Below are positions 23,055 through 34,362 of a DNA stretch of 64,000 nucleotides, piece by piece. The notes beneath the pieces are model-generated. The model saw only the letters and a program-made list of their open reading frames with translations. It was not told the DNA's origin and ran no database searches. The stretch is from Voacanga thouarsii (taxonomy: Eukaryota > Streptophyta > Magnoliopsida > Gentianales > Apocynaceae). The position numbers and the translations under genes were made by a program. The stretch spans positions 2,170,001 to 2,234,000 of the forward strand of contig JANUWF010001819.1 in the NCBI GenBank assembly GCA_026120185.1, written 5' to 3'. Positions within the stretch are counted from its first letter, which is position 1. Each line of letters opens with the position of its first letter.

Positions 23055-25080
23055 TGACGGACAAAAAACAGGGGAGCATGCACCAACGGAAAAAAAAATA
23101 GAGAAAAAAAAACCCGCAAGCCTTAAAGGCCACACGGAAGCGTAAAGATCATACCTTTGTGCGCTTTAAACCTACTAGGTTGAGTAGGAGTGGATTGAAC
23201 GACAGGAATCGCTTCGACTTGCCCACTTGAAGAAGCATCCGGTTGATAACCCGCTAGTCTCCTACTTCGCCTTGTTTGCATGAACGCCAAGCCTTTCAGC
23301 TCTCAAAATATGCCACAGTCCAACCTCTAGTCGGTGAACATAACGGTGAAGAGGAACGGTTTCAAATCTCATTGGTTCTCTTGCTATTGGTTAGCAAAGC
23401 TCCAAGGAGAAACCAGAGGAGAAGGAGACGTGAGTTTGAGAGAGAGAGAGCTGCGTGAGCCTCAGTTGTGTTAGGGAGATTAGGGTTTTGTTTCTACCAG
23501 AGACTTATTTATTGGTCAGCCAAAACTAAGTCTCTAATTCTCTGATAAACATATCCCTGGGATATCGTATTTCAAACACCCAGATGTTATCCTGAGAATA
23601 AATTTGGCTTAACCCTAAACTCTTCGTAACCGTATCTGGAAAAAACCCTACGATCCAAGTTATTGGGCCAAAATAATATTTATTATTTTCTTGGACCCAA
23701 AAGGCCCAAAATAATAAACATTAATTATTTATTTTTTGGGCTTATATAAATAACCCAATAAATAATTAATGAGCCCAAATGAACCAAAATAATTAATCTT
23801 TAATTATTTATTTCTTCAGCTTATATAAATAACCCAATAAATAATTAAATATTAATTATTTTCCCTAATTTAAGCCCAGGTTAATTTCCTAATTATTCAT
23901 ACTGGACCTAGGCCTTGAATAATTAATTAACCAATTAAACCAGATAATTAATTTCTCTCAACTCCTATTTTTATTTTATTTATTTATTTATTTTATTCCA
24001 GTCTAATAATAAATTAGACATTCTGAATAAAATAAAATAAAATTTTCTTGAACTGAGACCAATTCCTCAACCCAAAAATTAGTTAGGACTTACGGGCTAT
24101 TTCGAGGACCAAAAAGACACATCGCATTGGCTGCTAAAATGATCAAAATACCTCTGCTATATAAATAGTTGTATTTTACATTTTAAATATTTCCTAATAT
24201 CACCATAAGGAAATATTGACCCCAAGGACAATGCTGCATTAGCAAAGTCTCCAACCTACAGGTGAAATGACTAAAATACCCCTTTACACATCGACATATA
24301 TTTAGAGAGGAAGAAATGTACTAGCACCCCTCTAAATGATATCTACCATTCTTAGGCTTTTAGTCCAATGATCCACGACTTCCTGGAGTGTTTCCGCTTT
24401 CCAAGGGAGCTACCCTAAAGCAAACATCCGAGTCATGTTTCCCAGGGCCCTGGACATTTTAGACCATTCGGACAACCACAATGGGCGATATAGTGCAGAA
24501 ACTATCTTGTACAAGTATGTCTTAACTAACTAGTTACATATACCCAATATACAAGTATATTGGTTCTACTATAGAACCTCAACTATAGCATATCAAAGCA
24601 TATGCTTCCAGTTTTGTCATACCACTAACTCATACTCAAGTCGTAGAGTACTAATCCACACTGTAACGGTAGTAGTCTAGGTTTCTATCATATAGTACTT
24701 TTAGAAACCACTACTACAGATCCTGTCCTATGTATTCGAAATACGCTTATGTCATGAAGTGAGTGGACTACTCACTGGCTAAAGGTAAGCCATTCCCCAT
24801 TTGGAATTCATAACATAATAACCTAAACATGATGAGATTCCCAATCTCATCAATAGGTTAAGAACAAATGTTTATGTGTTAAATAACTCGTAATCCATAC
24901 CTTACTGTGAAAGACCACCATTCACATGGATCACTTATTTAAACACAATGAGTCTGTTCCAAACGAAAATTGTGCACAAACAAAAAGCTAGTTCACAAAC
25001 AATTTCTGAAAATAAATTCTTTTATTAAAATATTTAATTTTACATCAGAAACCTAGTCTAAGAGGGCATACAATCCAACA
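23055..25080 (-). repeat. Copia B LTR (5' LTR of the minus-strand element)
   Basis: Begins TGACGGACAAAAAACAGGGG and ends GCATACAATCCAACA, followed by the second CTTCC. Partner of 15,279-17,306. Confidence 0.93.
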
Positions 25081-25675
25081 CTTCCATTGTGAATGAGTAT
25101 TATACAAATCTTAAGGTGCTTTGGGATGAATTGCTCAATTTAAGGTCGATTATGGTATGTGTCTGTGAACCAAAGTGCCATTGTTCTATGGTTCTTACTG
25201 TTAAAGACATTGCTGAAACATATTTAGTTATAAGATTTTTTAAAGGCTTAAATGATTAGTATTGGGGCGTTAAATCAAAAGTGCTTCTATCAAAGCCTCT
25301 CACTACTATTAGTGAAGCATTCCTCAGGGTAGTTAAACATAAGAGAGAAGTTCACTATAATAACTCTTATCCAATTCCACTAGAACCACAAGCTTTCCTT
25401 ACAAATATACTTTGATCAAAAAGTTCCATGGGAGGAATTGTGTGTGGTTTTATAGGAGCTTCATACAATAACTTCAAAGTAAGGAAGTCAAGTGCATCAA
25501 ACAAGAAATTACAGTGTGTATTTTGTGGAAAAAGTGGGCACACAATTGATAAGTATTATCAAAAGCATGGTCTTCTAGTAGGGTACAAACCAAAGGCTTC
25601 ATACAATCAGACTTCAAATCATCATCAAGCAAATAATGTACAAACAAAGCCTAATATCCATAATAACTCTTAGGC
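25081..25675 (+). pseudogene. copia-0 gag, part 3, with altered zinc knuckle
   Basis: Continues copia-0 gag after insertion B: LKVLWDELL and LRSIMVCVCEPKCHC near 25,110-25,180, later ISEAFLRVVKHKRE. The nucleocapsid motif near 25,508-25,553 reads CVFCGKSGHTIDKYYQKHG, where the final Cys of CCHC is Tyr. Such a knuckle would not hold zinc normally. A stop interrupts the frame near 25,256. Confidence 0.8.
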
Positions 25676-26450
25676 TATTATTCCAATGGTTTCGAGGTCT
25701 GCTACTGGTAATCCCACTGAAATAAAAAATTCTAATCAAGGTTTTGTTAACAAGAGCAATATAACCATCTTTTTACACTCATTCATTCCTTAAATGTCAA
25801 TGGAAATTCCATTACTGAGCCTTCTCTTATGGCAAATCAAGCAACCTGTCTACCTGCAAACTTCTCATTACTGTCTAACCTTGCACAATCCACAGGTATG
25901 TCAACTACTCCTTCGATAATTGATTTAGGAGCTATTGAACATATCTGCTATTCTTTCATTGCCTACTCCACTCCAAAACCTATGCATGATTTGTTTGTGA
26001 AATTATCTGATGGGAGCATTGTCAATGTCTCACATATAGGCACTATCATACTTACTACGAGACTTACTCTTCATCATATTCTTTATGTACCAAGTTTTAC
26101 TTTTTATCCAATTTCATCAAGTAAACTAATTTAGGACCTAAAATATGTTGTGATGTTTCAACATTCCTTGTGTTTAATCCAAGATCCCCATCTTGGGATG
26201 ATGATTAGATATGCTAATCTACATTACAGCCTTTATCACTTAGATCTCACAGAAAAATATTGCAATGTTTCTGCTATTTCTGGACAAATTGCTGATTTAG
26301 TCACTTTAAAGACCATGTTACGTCACTATAGATTAGGTCATCTTTTGAACAAAATTCTCACTATTTTACATAAACAATGTTCCAATATTTCCTTACCTAC
26401 TAATGATGATCTTTATTTAGTTTGCCCTTTACTTTAGCTAAGCAACACAA
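25676..26450 (+). pseudogene. copia-0 protease and GAG-pre-integrase
   Basis: Frame 25,829-26,134 contains IIDLGAIEHIC, the decayed protease site (normally D-S/T-G-A), and LHHILYVPSFTFYPISSSKL. Frame 26,150-26,437 reads MMIRYANLHYSLYHLD and RHYRLGHLLNKIL, the pre-integrase zinc region. In-frame stops separate the two. Confidence 0.8.
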
Positions 26451-27000
26451 GATTCCTTTTCCTTTACATACTGGTATTGCAAAATGTTGTTTGACATCAT
26501 TCATATCGATATTTAGGGACCATATAAAGTTTCTACTACATAGGAAATAGATATTTTCTTCCTATTGTGGATTACCATAGTAGATTCACTTGGGTATTTT
26601 TAATAAAAACCAAAACTGAAACTAAAGATCTTGTTCAACAATTTTATGCTTATATCTATATACAATTTCATGCACAAATCAAAGTCATAAGAACTAACAA
26701 TAGTTCTAAGTTTCATCTTCCTTGTTTTTATGCTTCTAAAAGTATAATTCATCGAGCATCATGCACTGAGACTCCTCAGCAGAACGACATTATTGAACGC
26801 AAACATCAACATATGATGAACATTACTAGAGCTCTTAGATTTTAGTTTTCTATTCCTTTAGCCTGCTAGAACTATTGTGTTCTTCACGCTACTTTTCTAA
26901 TCAACATAACTCTAGCACCTATTCTTAAATATAAGACTCCTTTTAAGCTTTTATATAAGAAATTACCCGATTATCACTCTCTTAAAGTTTTCAGTTGTCT
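26451..27000 (+). pseudogene. copia-0 integrase core
   Basis: + strand text gives KQHKIPFPLHTGIAKC, the DI-GPYKVST region with the first catalytic Asp, then frame 26,567-26,845: DYHSRFTWVFLIKTK, VIRTNNSSKF (second Asp replaced by Asn), and ETPQQNDIIERKHQHMMN with the Glu. Broken before and after by stops. The lost catalytic Asp confirms decay. Confidence 0.82.
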
Positions 27001-27759
27001 AGTTTATGCTTACATTCTTACACAGAACATACATAAATTTGATGCTAGAAGTTGAGCATACATTTATTTAGGTACTTTAAATACTAACAAAGGTCATCTA
27101 TTGCTATATTTTTATACATGTTCATTTCAAGAAATGTCACATTTTCAGAACCATACTCTTCTTTTGTCCAGAAATGGCCTGCTTCTTCTACTTCCAATTT
27201 ACCAATTCTTCCTATGCCTTATGCACAAGCTCCTATACCTTCTCCAAATTTTACTACATCTATTAAACCATGCAAAACACCTAAAATACCAAAACGGAGG
27301 TCTTTCTTATCTTCAAGTTTATGTTTGCAACCAATCCTTTATTATCACTTCCCCTCATACACTTATCATTGTCATGATTTCTTATCTTGTACCTTCAATT
27401 GTTTCTTCTTTTGCTTGTACTATTGCTTCCACGCATGAGCCAAAACATTATTTCCAAGCTCTTCAATCACCTGAGTAGTGTAAAACTTTATAAGATTAAA
27501 CATAAGACTGATGGGAGTGTAGAATGATATAAGGCACAGTTGGTTGCTAAAGGGTATACATAACAACCAGGCATTGAGCATTTGGAAACTTTCTCTCTAG
27601 TGGTCAAGTTTACCACTATTTGGTTATTTCTTGCTCTTGCAGTAGCTCATCATTGGCATATATATCAGCTTGATATCAATAATGCCTTTTTACATTGTGA
27701 TCTTGATGAGGAAGTTTATATAACACTTCTCCCTCATTTTAAGTGCTCTAATCCACAAT
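27001..27759 (+). pseudogene. copia-0 integrase C-terminus and RT N-terminus
   Basis: After low-similarity linker text, 27,480-27,759 gives RT: a KG(Y)TQQPGIEHLETFSLVVKF-like stretch across a stop, then HWHIYQLDINNAFLHCDLDEEVYI with the first RT Asp. It stops at 27,759, where the hAT-like element begins after NPQL; RT resumes at 35,183. Confidence 0.8.
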
Positions 27760-27987
27760 TAGGGATATTCATTATTCAGTTTGAACCGAAAAATCAAACC
27801 GAACCGGCTCTAATTTCGATTTTCGATTTAGTTTTAATGAAATTCGGTTCGATTCGGTTCAATTTAATTTTAGAGTTTAAATAAAAATTCGGTTCGATTT
27901 TCTAAAATAAAAATTTGAATTATATTTTTAAAATTTAAACATATAATTAATATTAAAATATTTTTAATTAATTATTTATTTTTATAA
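27576..27987 (+). repeat. 412-bp direct repeat, left copy, at the pararetrovirus border
   Basis: Starts GAGCATTTGGAAAC and ends ATTTATTTTTATAA. It matches 34,363-34,774 base for base with no gaps and five substitutions by my count. It covers 184 bp of copia-0 RT plus the first 228 bp of the hAT-like element, so it is duplicated target, not viral terminal sequence. Confidence 0.93.
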
Positions 27988-27989
27988 GC

Positions 27990-28295
27990 CAAGACTTAAC
28001 TTCTGAAAAAGATTTTACCCTTGACAAGGATTACCCTCGTAAGTTATGGAATAGGCCATGTAATAAGATAAAATGTAAATGGTATTTTGCTACAGTTTCT
28101 GAACCAGAAAGAGCTAGACTCTTACAACAGTATTATTCTTATCAGATTAAAATGAAACAACATTTAGATTTCTTCGATTTGTACGAGCTAATTAGATATC
28201 AGAAAAAAGATATATTAAATGTCATCACCAAGAAATGGTATACAACCAAGAATGAAGTTAGAGAATCAGCTTTTCCTCCAAGTAGAAGAAATTAA
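27990..28295 (+). pseudogene. Viral ORF1 fragment, function not recognised
   Basis: A frame already open at the viral border reads to a stop at 28,293. It contains KCKWYFATVSEPERARLL and DLYELIRYQKKDIL. Gene order puts it between movement and coat protein regions. I do not recognise a domain. It begins at the integration breakpoint, so its N-terminal part is missing. Confidence 0.5.
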
Positions 28296-28419
28296 AATCC
28301 CCGTAGAAAATCGGTAATTACAAACTTCTCCTTTTAAGTTAGAAAATTTAGATAGATAAGGAGATGTAACTAATAAGGATCTCAACAAAGTAATTCAACA
28401 GAATAATTATACTAATCAG

Positions 28420-29518
28420 ATGTTAGTCACTATGGCTAGTAAAGTAGAACAATTAGATAGCAAATCTTCTGTAAGAGAAATCCCACAATTCAAACAATTT
28501 AATCCAAAACAATCCGTAGATCCTAATCCAATGTTTAAGCCTATATTATATGAACCCACAAACATAAAACTTACAAAAGGAACAATGGACATAGAAGGTG
28601 TAGATTTTATTAAAGAAATCAACAAAAAACTAAAAAAGCTAAAAACCACAGATCATCCCGAATCTAGTAAGACACATCTTCAAACTTTACATCAGCCAGT
28701 TTCTTTAATAGATATTGATCCCTCTCCTGAACAGCTCAATAAGCTCACTGGAAATAAAAGGACTTCAAAAATACAACAACCACGATTTGTCAATCCATAT
28801 ACTAGGAATTACTATCCTAGACCATCCTTTCCGGATGTTCAATTCGAAGAACGCCATCTTGATACTAGAGCAAAGATTTACAGGAGAAGATATTACGTAA
28901 TGGAATATAGATGGAATGTCCGAACATAGTATTTTAAATGTAATTCAAGAAATGTCCATGGCTATCACCGCCATTAAATGTAAAAATCCTACTAATTTCG
29001 ATAGCAACATTCTTCTAATCCTTACCACCGAATTTACTGGTGTCCTTCATGGGTGGTGGAATAACTATATTTCTGAACCACAACGTCAAGAAATTTTAAA
29101 TGCCACAAAAGTCCAAACAAAAATAATCCCAAATGCCAGTGGTCAACCCACTCAAGCATCAGAAACAGTTTCAGATTGTCTAAATACTTTCATGTTTACT
29201 TTAACTCAACATTTTGTAGGAAACCCTCAACAATTAGCGGATAGAAGTTCTGAAATCCTTACAAATTTAACCTGTCCTAAGTTACATGATTTTAGATGGT
29301 ACAAAGATATGTTTTTACAAAAGGTTATGCTAAAAACAGATTGTCATCATGCGTTCTGGAAAGAACGATTTATTTCTCGGTTTACCTCCTTTATTTGCGA
29401 AAAGGTTAGACAAAAGCTAAAAATAGACTTTGGAAACACAATTCCTTATGACCATCTAGCATATGGCCAGCTAATTAGTTATGTAAACCAAGCAAGTGCG
29501 ATTTATGCACAGACCTAA
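28420..29518 (+). pseudogene. Viral coat protein region, frameshifted
   Basis: Two overlapping frames: 28,420-28,929 (charged, proline-rich, 169 codons) and 28,916-29,518 (200 codons). The second has the caulimovirid coat-protein core, with GWWNNY near 29,055 and HHAFWKERFISRF, followed by an YGQLISYVNQ segment. A frame change near 28.9 kb separates them. The product would form the capsid. It lies directly upstream of the zinc knuckle, as in relatives. Confidence 0.72.
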
Positions 29519-30328
29519 AACTCAAAAATCGATGGAATCCTATCATAAGAAATCTAAAAAAGAATTAGGTAATTTCGTGAAATTTTTGGATTTTCCCCAA
29601 TAACTCCACCATCTAAAAAGCTAAAAAGGACAAGAAGCGAAGCTTTAAAAAAGAAAGAAAAGAAAGAACTTCTAAGCCTTTTAAAAGAAAAGATAAGTCT
29701 TCCAAATCTACCATTAAATGTTACTTTTGTGGAAAACGAGGTCATAAAGCGTATGAGTGTAAACTAAAAGCTAAAAAGAAGAAAAAGGTTAATCAGCTTT
29801 CTTTACCAAAAGACACTCTAGAACAGATTAATCAAATCCTTGATCAATATGATTCCTCTCCTTCATCGTACACTAGTGATAGTGAAGCGTAAGAAGTGTT
29901 TGAAATCCAAGAAAAATCCTCTCGAATCAGATTTTAGTGAACAATCTTCTTGTGATTGTACAGAGCTTATGTACTCGTGCAATAGGAGAACTTTGTATGA
30001 TTAGCAAGAAACAAGCATAATCAAGTTAACGTAATCACTAAAGCAAATAAAGAACTTTTCTTCGAACTTTTAGATCATATTCAGGATGAAACAGTTAAGA
30101 GAGAATATTTGTTAAAAGTCAAAGAATTAGTTCTTAATCCAAAAGTACAAGTAGAACCCTACAATTTAAAAGAAGTATTTGATAAATTTAAAGGAAAACA
30201 AAAAGAAGAACCTTTTGATTCCCTGCAGAATTAAAATTAGAAATAAAAGAACTTAAACAGAAGTTAAATGGTTAAAAGAACAAAATGATCAAAGAATTTC
30301 TGACATTAATCAAATAAATACGGAATTA
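29519..30328 (+). pseudogene. Viral nucleocapsid zinc knuckle and linker
   Basis: A lysine-rich stretch leads to the CCHC motif CYFCGKRGHKAYEC at about 29,719-29,760, the RNA-binding knuckle of the coat protein C-terminus. The linker to the protease (29,890-30,330) contains stops and frame changes and an acidic/lysine-rich sequence that may be coiled coil. Confidence 0.72.
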
Positions 30329-32342
30329 GTGAAACAGAAATTAGATAAGCCTTTAATAGATCCCACTTCGTATGAAGAAATAGAACAAAATGAAAATAAT
30401 CCGCATTATATTTCAGCCATTTCTCAGATAACTTTTCAAAAGTGGTACATTCCAATCCTTCTCAAAATAGGAGATTTTTCAATTCAGTTAGTAGCTCTTC
30501 TTGATTCCGGAGCAGATCAAAATTGTATCTGTGAAGGCTTAATCCCTACTAAATATTTAGAAAAAATAGGTTCTAAGTTATATATCGTCAGTAGTGAACA
30601 GTTAAAAATCAAATATAAATTATCCAATGCTCATATTTGCAATAAACAGTTTTGTTTCATGAATTCCTTTCTAATTATTAAAGATTTAAGCCAAGACTTA
30701 ATTTTAGGAACCCCATTCCTCACTCAGATCTATCCCTTTAGTGTAGACCAACATGGTGTTCACACCGAAATAGGATCAATACCAGTCACTTTCTCCTTTC
30801 TGCAAAGCCCACTCACCAAAGATGTCAATCTCTTAAAAAGAAAGATTCTTTGTCGTGAGCAACAGATAGCCTTTATCAAAGAAGACATAAAGTATACAAG
30901 AATCCAAAGCCAGCTACAACTAAAAGACATTCAAGATAAAATAGAATCCATCCGTAAAGATTTTGAAAAACAAATCTGCTCAGATGTCCCCACTGCTTTT
31001 TGGGAAAGGAAAAAGCATATTGTCAGCCTACCATACATTGATGATTTTGAAGAATCAATGATACCCACTAAGGCTAGACCAATCCAAATGAATCAGGAAC
31101 TAGTTGAACATTGTAAATTAGAAATTTCAGACTTATTACAAAAGGCTCTAATTAGAGAATCCCGATCACCCTGGTCTTGTTCTGCTTTTTATGTTAATAA
31201 AAATGCAGAAAAAGAAAGAGGTGTTCCAAGACTAGTAATCAACTATAAGCCATTAAACAAAGTCTTAAAATGGATAAGATATCCTATTCCCAACAAACGA
31301 GATTTGTTGAAACGAACTTATAAAGCAGTTCTTTATAGTAAATTTGATATGAAATCAGGATTTTGGCAAATTCAGATTACAGAAGAAGATAGATATAAAA
31401 CAGCCTTTAATGTTCCATTTGGTCAATATGAATGGAATGTTATGCCTTTCGGTTTAAAGAATGCACATAGTGAATTCCAAAAAGTAATGAATGATATCTT
31501 TAACCCTTATTCCGCTTTTACCATTGTCTATATTGATGATGTTTTAATCTTCAGTGAATCTTTTGAACAACATCTTAAACATTTACGTCTTTTTCGTGAA
31601 ATAATCACGAAAAATGGGCTGGTAGTAAGTGTATCCAAACTCAAACTTTGCCAAACTAAAATCAGATTTTTAGGTCATAATCTAACTCAAGGTACATACC
31701 AACCAATTTGTAGAGCAATTGAATTTGCAAATAAATTCCCGGATGAAATTAAAGACAAAACTCAGCTTCAAAGATTTTTAGGATGTTTAAATTACATATC
31801 AGACTTTATTCCTAACCTTAGAATCATCTGTGAACCTTTATATAAGCGTTTAAGAAAAGATCCAATCCCTTGGGGTTTAGAACAAACCCAAACTGTTAAG
31901 AAAATTAAACAGATAGTCAAAAAACTTCCTTGTCTAGGAATCCCAGATCCAACAGCATTCATGATTGTTGAAACAGATGCATCGCATTTAGGTTATGGTG
32001 GTATACTCAAACGAAAAAACCCAATTCCTCTATCGAACAGCTTGGTCGATTTCATTCAGCATTTGGCTTTCAAGTCAAAAGAATTATAGCACCATTAAGA
32101 AAGAAATCCTTGCCATTGTTTTATGCATTTCCAAATTTCAAGACGATTTGATAAATCAAAAGTTTTTACTCAGAATTGATTGTAAAGCAGCAAAAGATGT
32201 TAAAAATTTAGTATCCAAACAGATTTTTGCCAGATGGCAAGCACTTTTATCCAGCTTTGATTTTGAAATTGAATTCATCAAAGGAGAAAACAATTCCCTT
32301 CCCGATTTCTTAACCAGAGAGTTTTTACAAGGACGCATATGA
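30329..32342 (+). pseudogene. Viral protease, reverse transcriptase and RNase H
   Basis: Frame 30,329-32,089 (586 codons; its first codon is GTG, so it is the inside of a longer polyprotein) holds the aspartic protease site DSGAD near 30,502, then RT with KSGFWQIQI, VMPFGLKNA and the catalytic YIDD near 31,530, then ETDASHLGYGG at the start of RNase H. A frame change near 32,025 moves the rest of RNase H (SKFQDDLINQKFLLRIDCKA, FLTREF) to frame 31,995-32,342. This is the best-kept part of the virus. It copies the pregenomic RNA. Confidence 0.88.
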
Positions 32343-33632
32343 CTTTTAACACAGTATTCAACACTGTGATGAGTACCGCTCGATGCTCGGAGCTCATTCC
32401 TTCGCCTATAAATACCAACCTCAATCAAGACAATTCAGACATGGATCAACAACCACGGTTCCGACCACCACAAGGTAATCGTTTTACAGTACTCAATTCT
32501 TTCCCATCTCTCCCATCCAATTCTGTGAGCAAGTCACCGCTCACAATGGATCTCTTCAACCCAGCTTCCTCAAAAAACACAGAAACCCAGAAAACAGATT
32601 TATCATTCTACACTACTCCTATCCCCACTTCCTTTAAGGAAGCAGTTATCCCAAAGACGCCAACTAAACCAGAAAAACCAACCCTTTCCTTCAACCAAAG
32701 AGAAATTTGAATTTCTCCCAAAAACAGTTATCCCAATACTAGCTCTTCCCAGAGAGTTAACCGCTCTTCCTGAAAGAGAGTTAGTTACCAAACTCCATCC
32801 AGAGGCCTACCGACAGTCCAGCTATATTTTCAAATCCGAGCCTCAGAAAGCCCGTCTCTATTACGAGCATATCCTTTTTGCAACAGGTTCAATTGAATTT
32901 GAACATGAAAGAAACTTGAACAGAGCCGACAAAGGCATAGCCTATTCCAAAAGTAGGATTATGAAAATCCTTGACCTCAACACTTGGCCGGTCACCGGTA
33001 TTTACACCCCTATCCAGTTCAAAACATCCTTCAAACCTTCCACATATAATTTTATGGATTATATAGATGCTTGGTACAATTTCATGTACCTCCGAGATCT
33101 TACTCATACCTGGTTTGTCAAATATGGCAAAGACATCATTACTCCTATACCAAGATGGTTCTATACTTGGTGGAAAACCTTTGGTGGAAGCAAATCCACA
33201 TTATCCAGTCAAAATTTGCAAAAGTTTAATCAGTTTGTAGTAGAAAATCAAATTCAGGGATTAACTCTGAACAATCAGCTTTGTAAGTTTTATGTTGAAA
33301 AGAAAATATGTTTTGTATTAGGATGGGGCTACAAGCTCGATCAAATTGAAAATGTAAAATATCTCTGTAAAGAGATAAGAGTCAAAGGATGGACTCCTGT
33401 CCCTAAACCAGATCCGAAAGAATCAGATGCACAATCCTCTTCAAGTAAAGAAAAGAAGAAAATCAGCAAGACAGAACTGCAACTTCAGTTGCAACTTTTA
33501 CAACAACATCTTCAACAAGCCGATGACGAAGAAAGTGAATCGGATTCTCAACCAAAATACAGCCTGTATGAAAACGGAGACATGGACAACCCTTTCGGTA
33601 TTGCTCAAGCATACCTTTGTCAGAGTCCATAG
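32339..33632 (+). pseudogene. Viral ORF2, unknown function, frameshifted
   Basis: The ATG at 32,339 overlaps the ORF1 stop as ATGA, suggesting coupled translation. The first 123 codons are rich in Pro, Ser and Thr. A frame change near 32,705 leads to 32,916-33,632, with conserved-looking aromatic text (YIDAWYNFMYLRDL, FYTWWKTFGG) and a Gln-rich, acidic C-terminus. Florendoviruses have a second ORF of unknown function here. No transactivator motif is recognised. Confidence 0.65.
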
Positions 33633-34030
33633 TGGCACGACTACACTCCAAAAGAAAAAGAGAGAAAAGAACCCTACAGCTGTATCAACAGTCAAAAAGG
33701 TTACATGATATCACTCAGACATACTGCAAAATCATTCAATCAACAGCAGCACATGGTGGACCCCTCCACTCACAAAGACTTTTGGAGTCATTCTTCATGA
33801 TGGCCGACAACATTATTCCATCCTCCACTCAAGAGGACCTCACTGTAATAATACAGACGTCAATCAGAGAAACTTACTCTCTCGCTGCCTATATAAGACA
33901 ACATTTGATCGAAGATATGCAGACTCATTCACCCTTGAATCCTTCTGAGAGTGAAGACTCCCTCTATCTAGATATCTGTAGCACTTGTCATAGCTTTCGT
34001 ACCCTTGTACTTCATTCAGATATTGTGTAA
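33633..34030 (+). pseudogene. Possible third viral frame without ATG
   Basis: An open frame runs from about 33,617 to 34,030, overlapping the end of ORF2. Its first codon is TTG, so there is no proper start. It may be a C-terminal part of ORF2 after another frame change, or chance. It spans the promoter region. Confidence that it is a real protein is low. Confidence 0.3.
33855..33897 (+). promoter_or_regulatory. Putative viral promoter (as-1-like motif and TATA box)
   Basis: TATATAAG lies at 33,890-33,897. GACGTCAAT about 30 bp upstream includes TGACG on the minus strand, the core of the as-1 element of the CaMV 35S promoter. The position, near the end of the last ORF and ~390 bp before the ORF1 start, is where caulimovirids place the pregenomic RNA promoter. 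Confidence 0.5.
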
Positions 34031-34280
34031 CCAGTTAATTTCTTTATAAAATCAGCAGTTTTATCAGCAATATATCCTGGGTCTCAAATTGGTATGTGTG
34101 AGGCATTGTTTGGCCCGGACCCAGGGGTGGTCCCGTAACTCTCAACCATAAGCATAGTGTTAGGTGTGTCCTAAGAAGAAACAAAGAAATATAGGCTAAG
34201 GCATAATTCTACAGAACAACAAAATTCGAATTAAATTATTCTAGCATAGACAAAGAGAGAGAAAGTAATTTTCTAATCAC
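34031..34280 (+). other. Viral intergenic leader with hairpin and decayed PBS candidate
   Basis: CCTGGGTC (34,076-34,083) and GACCCAGG (34,118-34,125) form a perfect 8-bp stem. Its loop contains TGGTATGTGTGAGGC (34,090), which keeps the first six bases of the tRNA-Met binding site TGGTATCAGAGC. Either this is a decayed PBS or the true site is elsewhere. The leader ends at the ORF1 ATG (34,281). Confidence 0.4.
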
Positions 34281-34362
34281 ATGGCATCTAACCTCTCAGA
34301 TATCGATATAGATTCAGTCAATGATTTAGAAGTCAGTTCCCAACTAGATCGAATTGAATCCA
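34281..34362 (+). pseudogene. Viral ORF1 start, truncated at the integration border
   Basis: The ATG at 34,281 begins MASNLSDIDIDSVND and continues for 27 codons until the viral sequence ends at 34,362 and the duplicated copia-0 text starts. Nothing else of this region is present, so the polyprotein N-terminus is cut. Confidence 0.6.

Larger units (their letters stand above)
15279..25080 (-). mobile_element. Copia B: large Ty1/copia element, minus strand
   Basis: LTRs of ~2.03 kb (15,279-17,306 and 23,055-25,080) bound a ~5.75-kb interior; target duplication CTTCC at 15,274-15,278 and 25,081-25,085. LTR copies are much more alike than those of A (about 4% different over the first ~205 bp by eye). 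The coding region is better preserved, with a 305-codon integrase frame and an intact CCHC knuckle, yet gag, RT and RNase H hold stops or frame changes. Closely related to copia A in coding and leader sequence. Confidence 0.93.
27988..34362 (+). mobile_element. Endogenous pararetrovirus (Caulimoviridae, florendovirus-like), 6,375 bp
   Basis: A single + strand viral block: partial ORF1 product, coat protein, zinc knuckle, protease, RT, RNase H, a second ORF, promoter/leader, and the first codons of ORF1 again at the right end. This circularly permuted order is expected for an integrated circular genome. Most of the N-terminal (movement protein) part of ORF1 is absent. Frame changes near 28.9, 29.6, 32.0 and 32.7 kb and several stops make it defective. 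No integrase is present, as usual for the family. The genus is inferred from gene order and the ATGA overlap. Confidence 0.88.

Noticed and set aside
33617..34030. Separate third viral gene
   Set aside because: Its first codon is TTG and it overlaps ORF2 and the promoter; listed only as a low-confidence frame.
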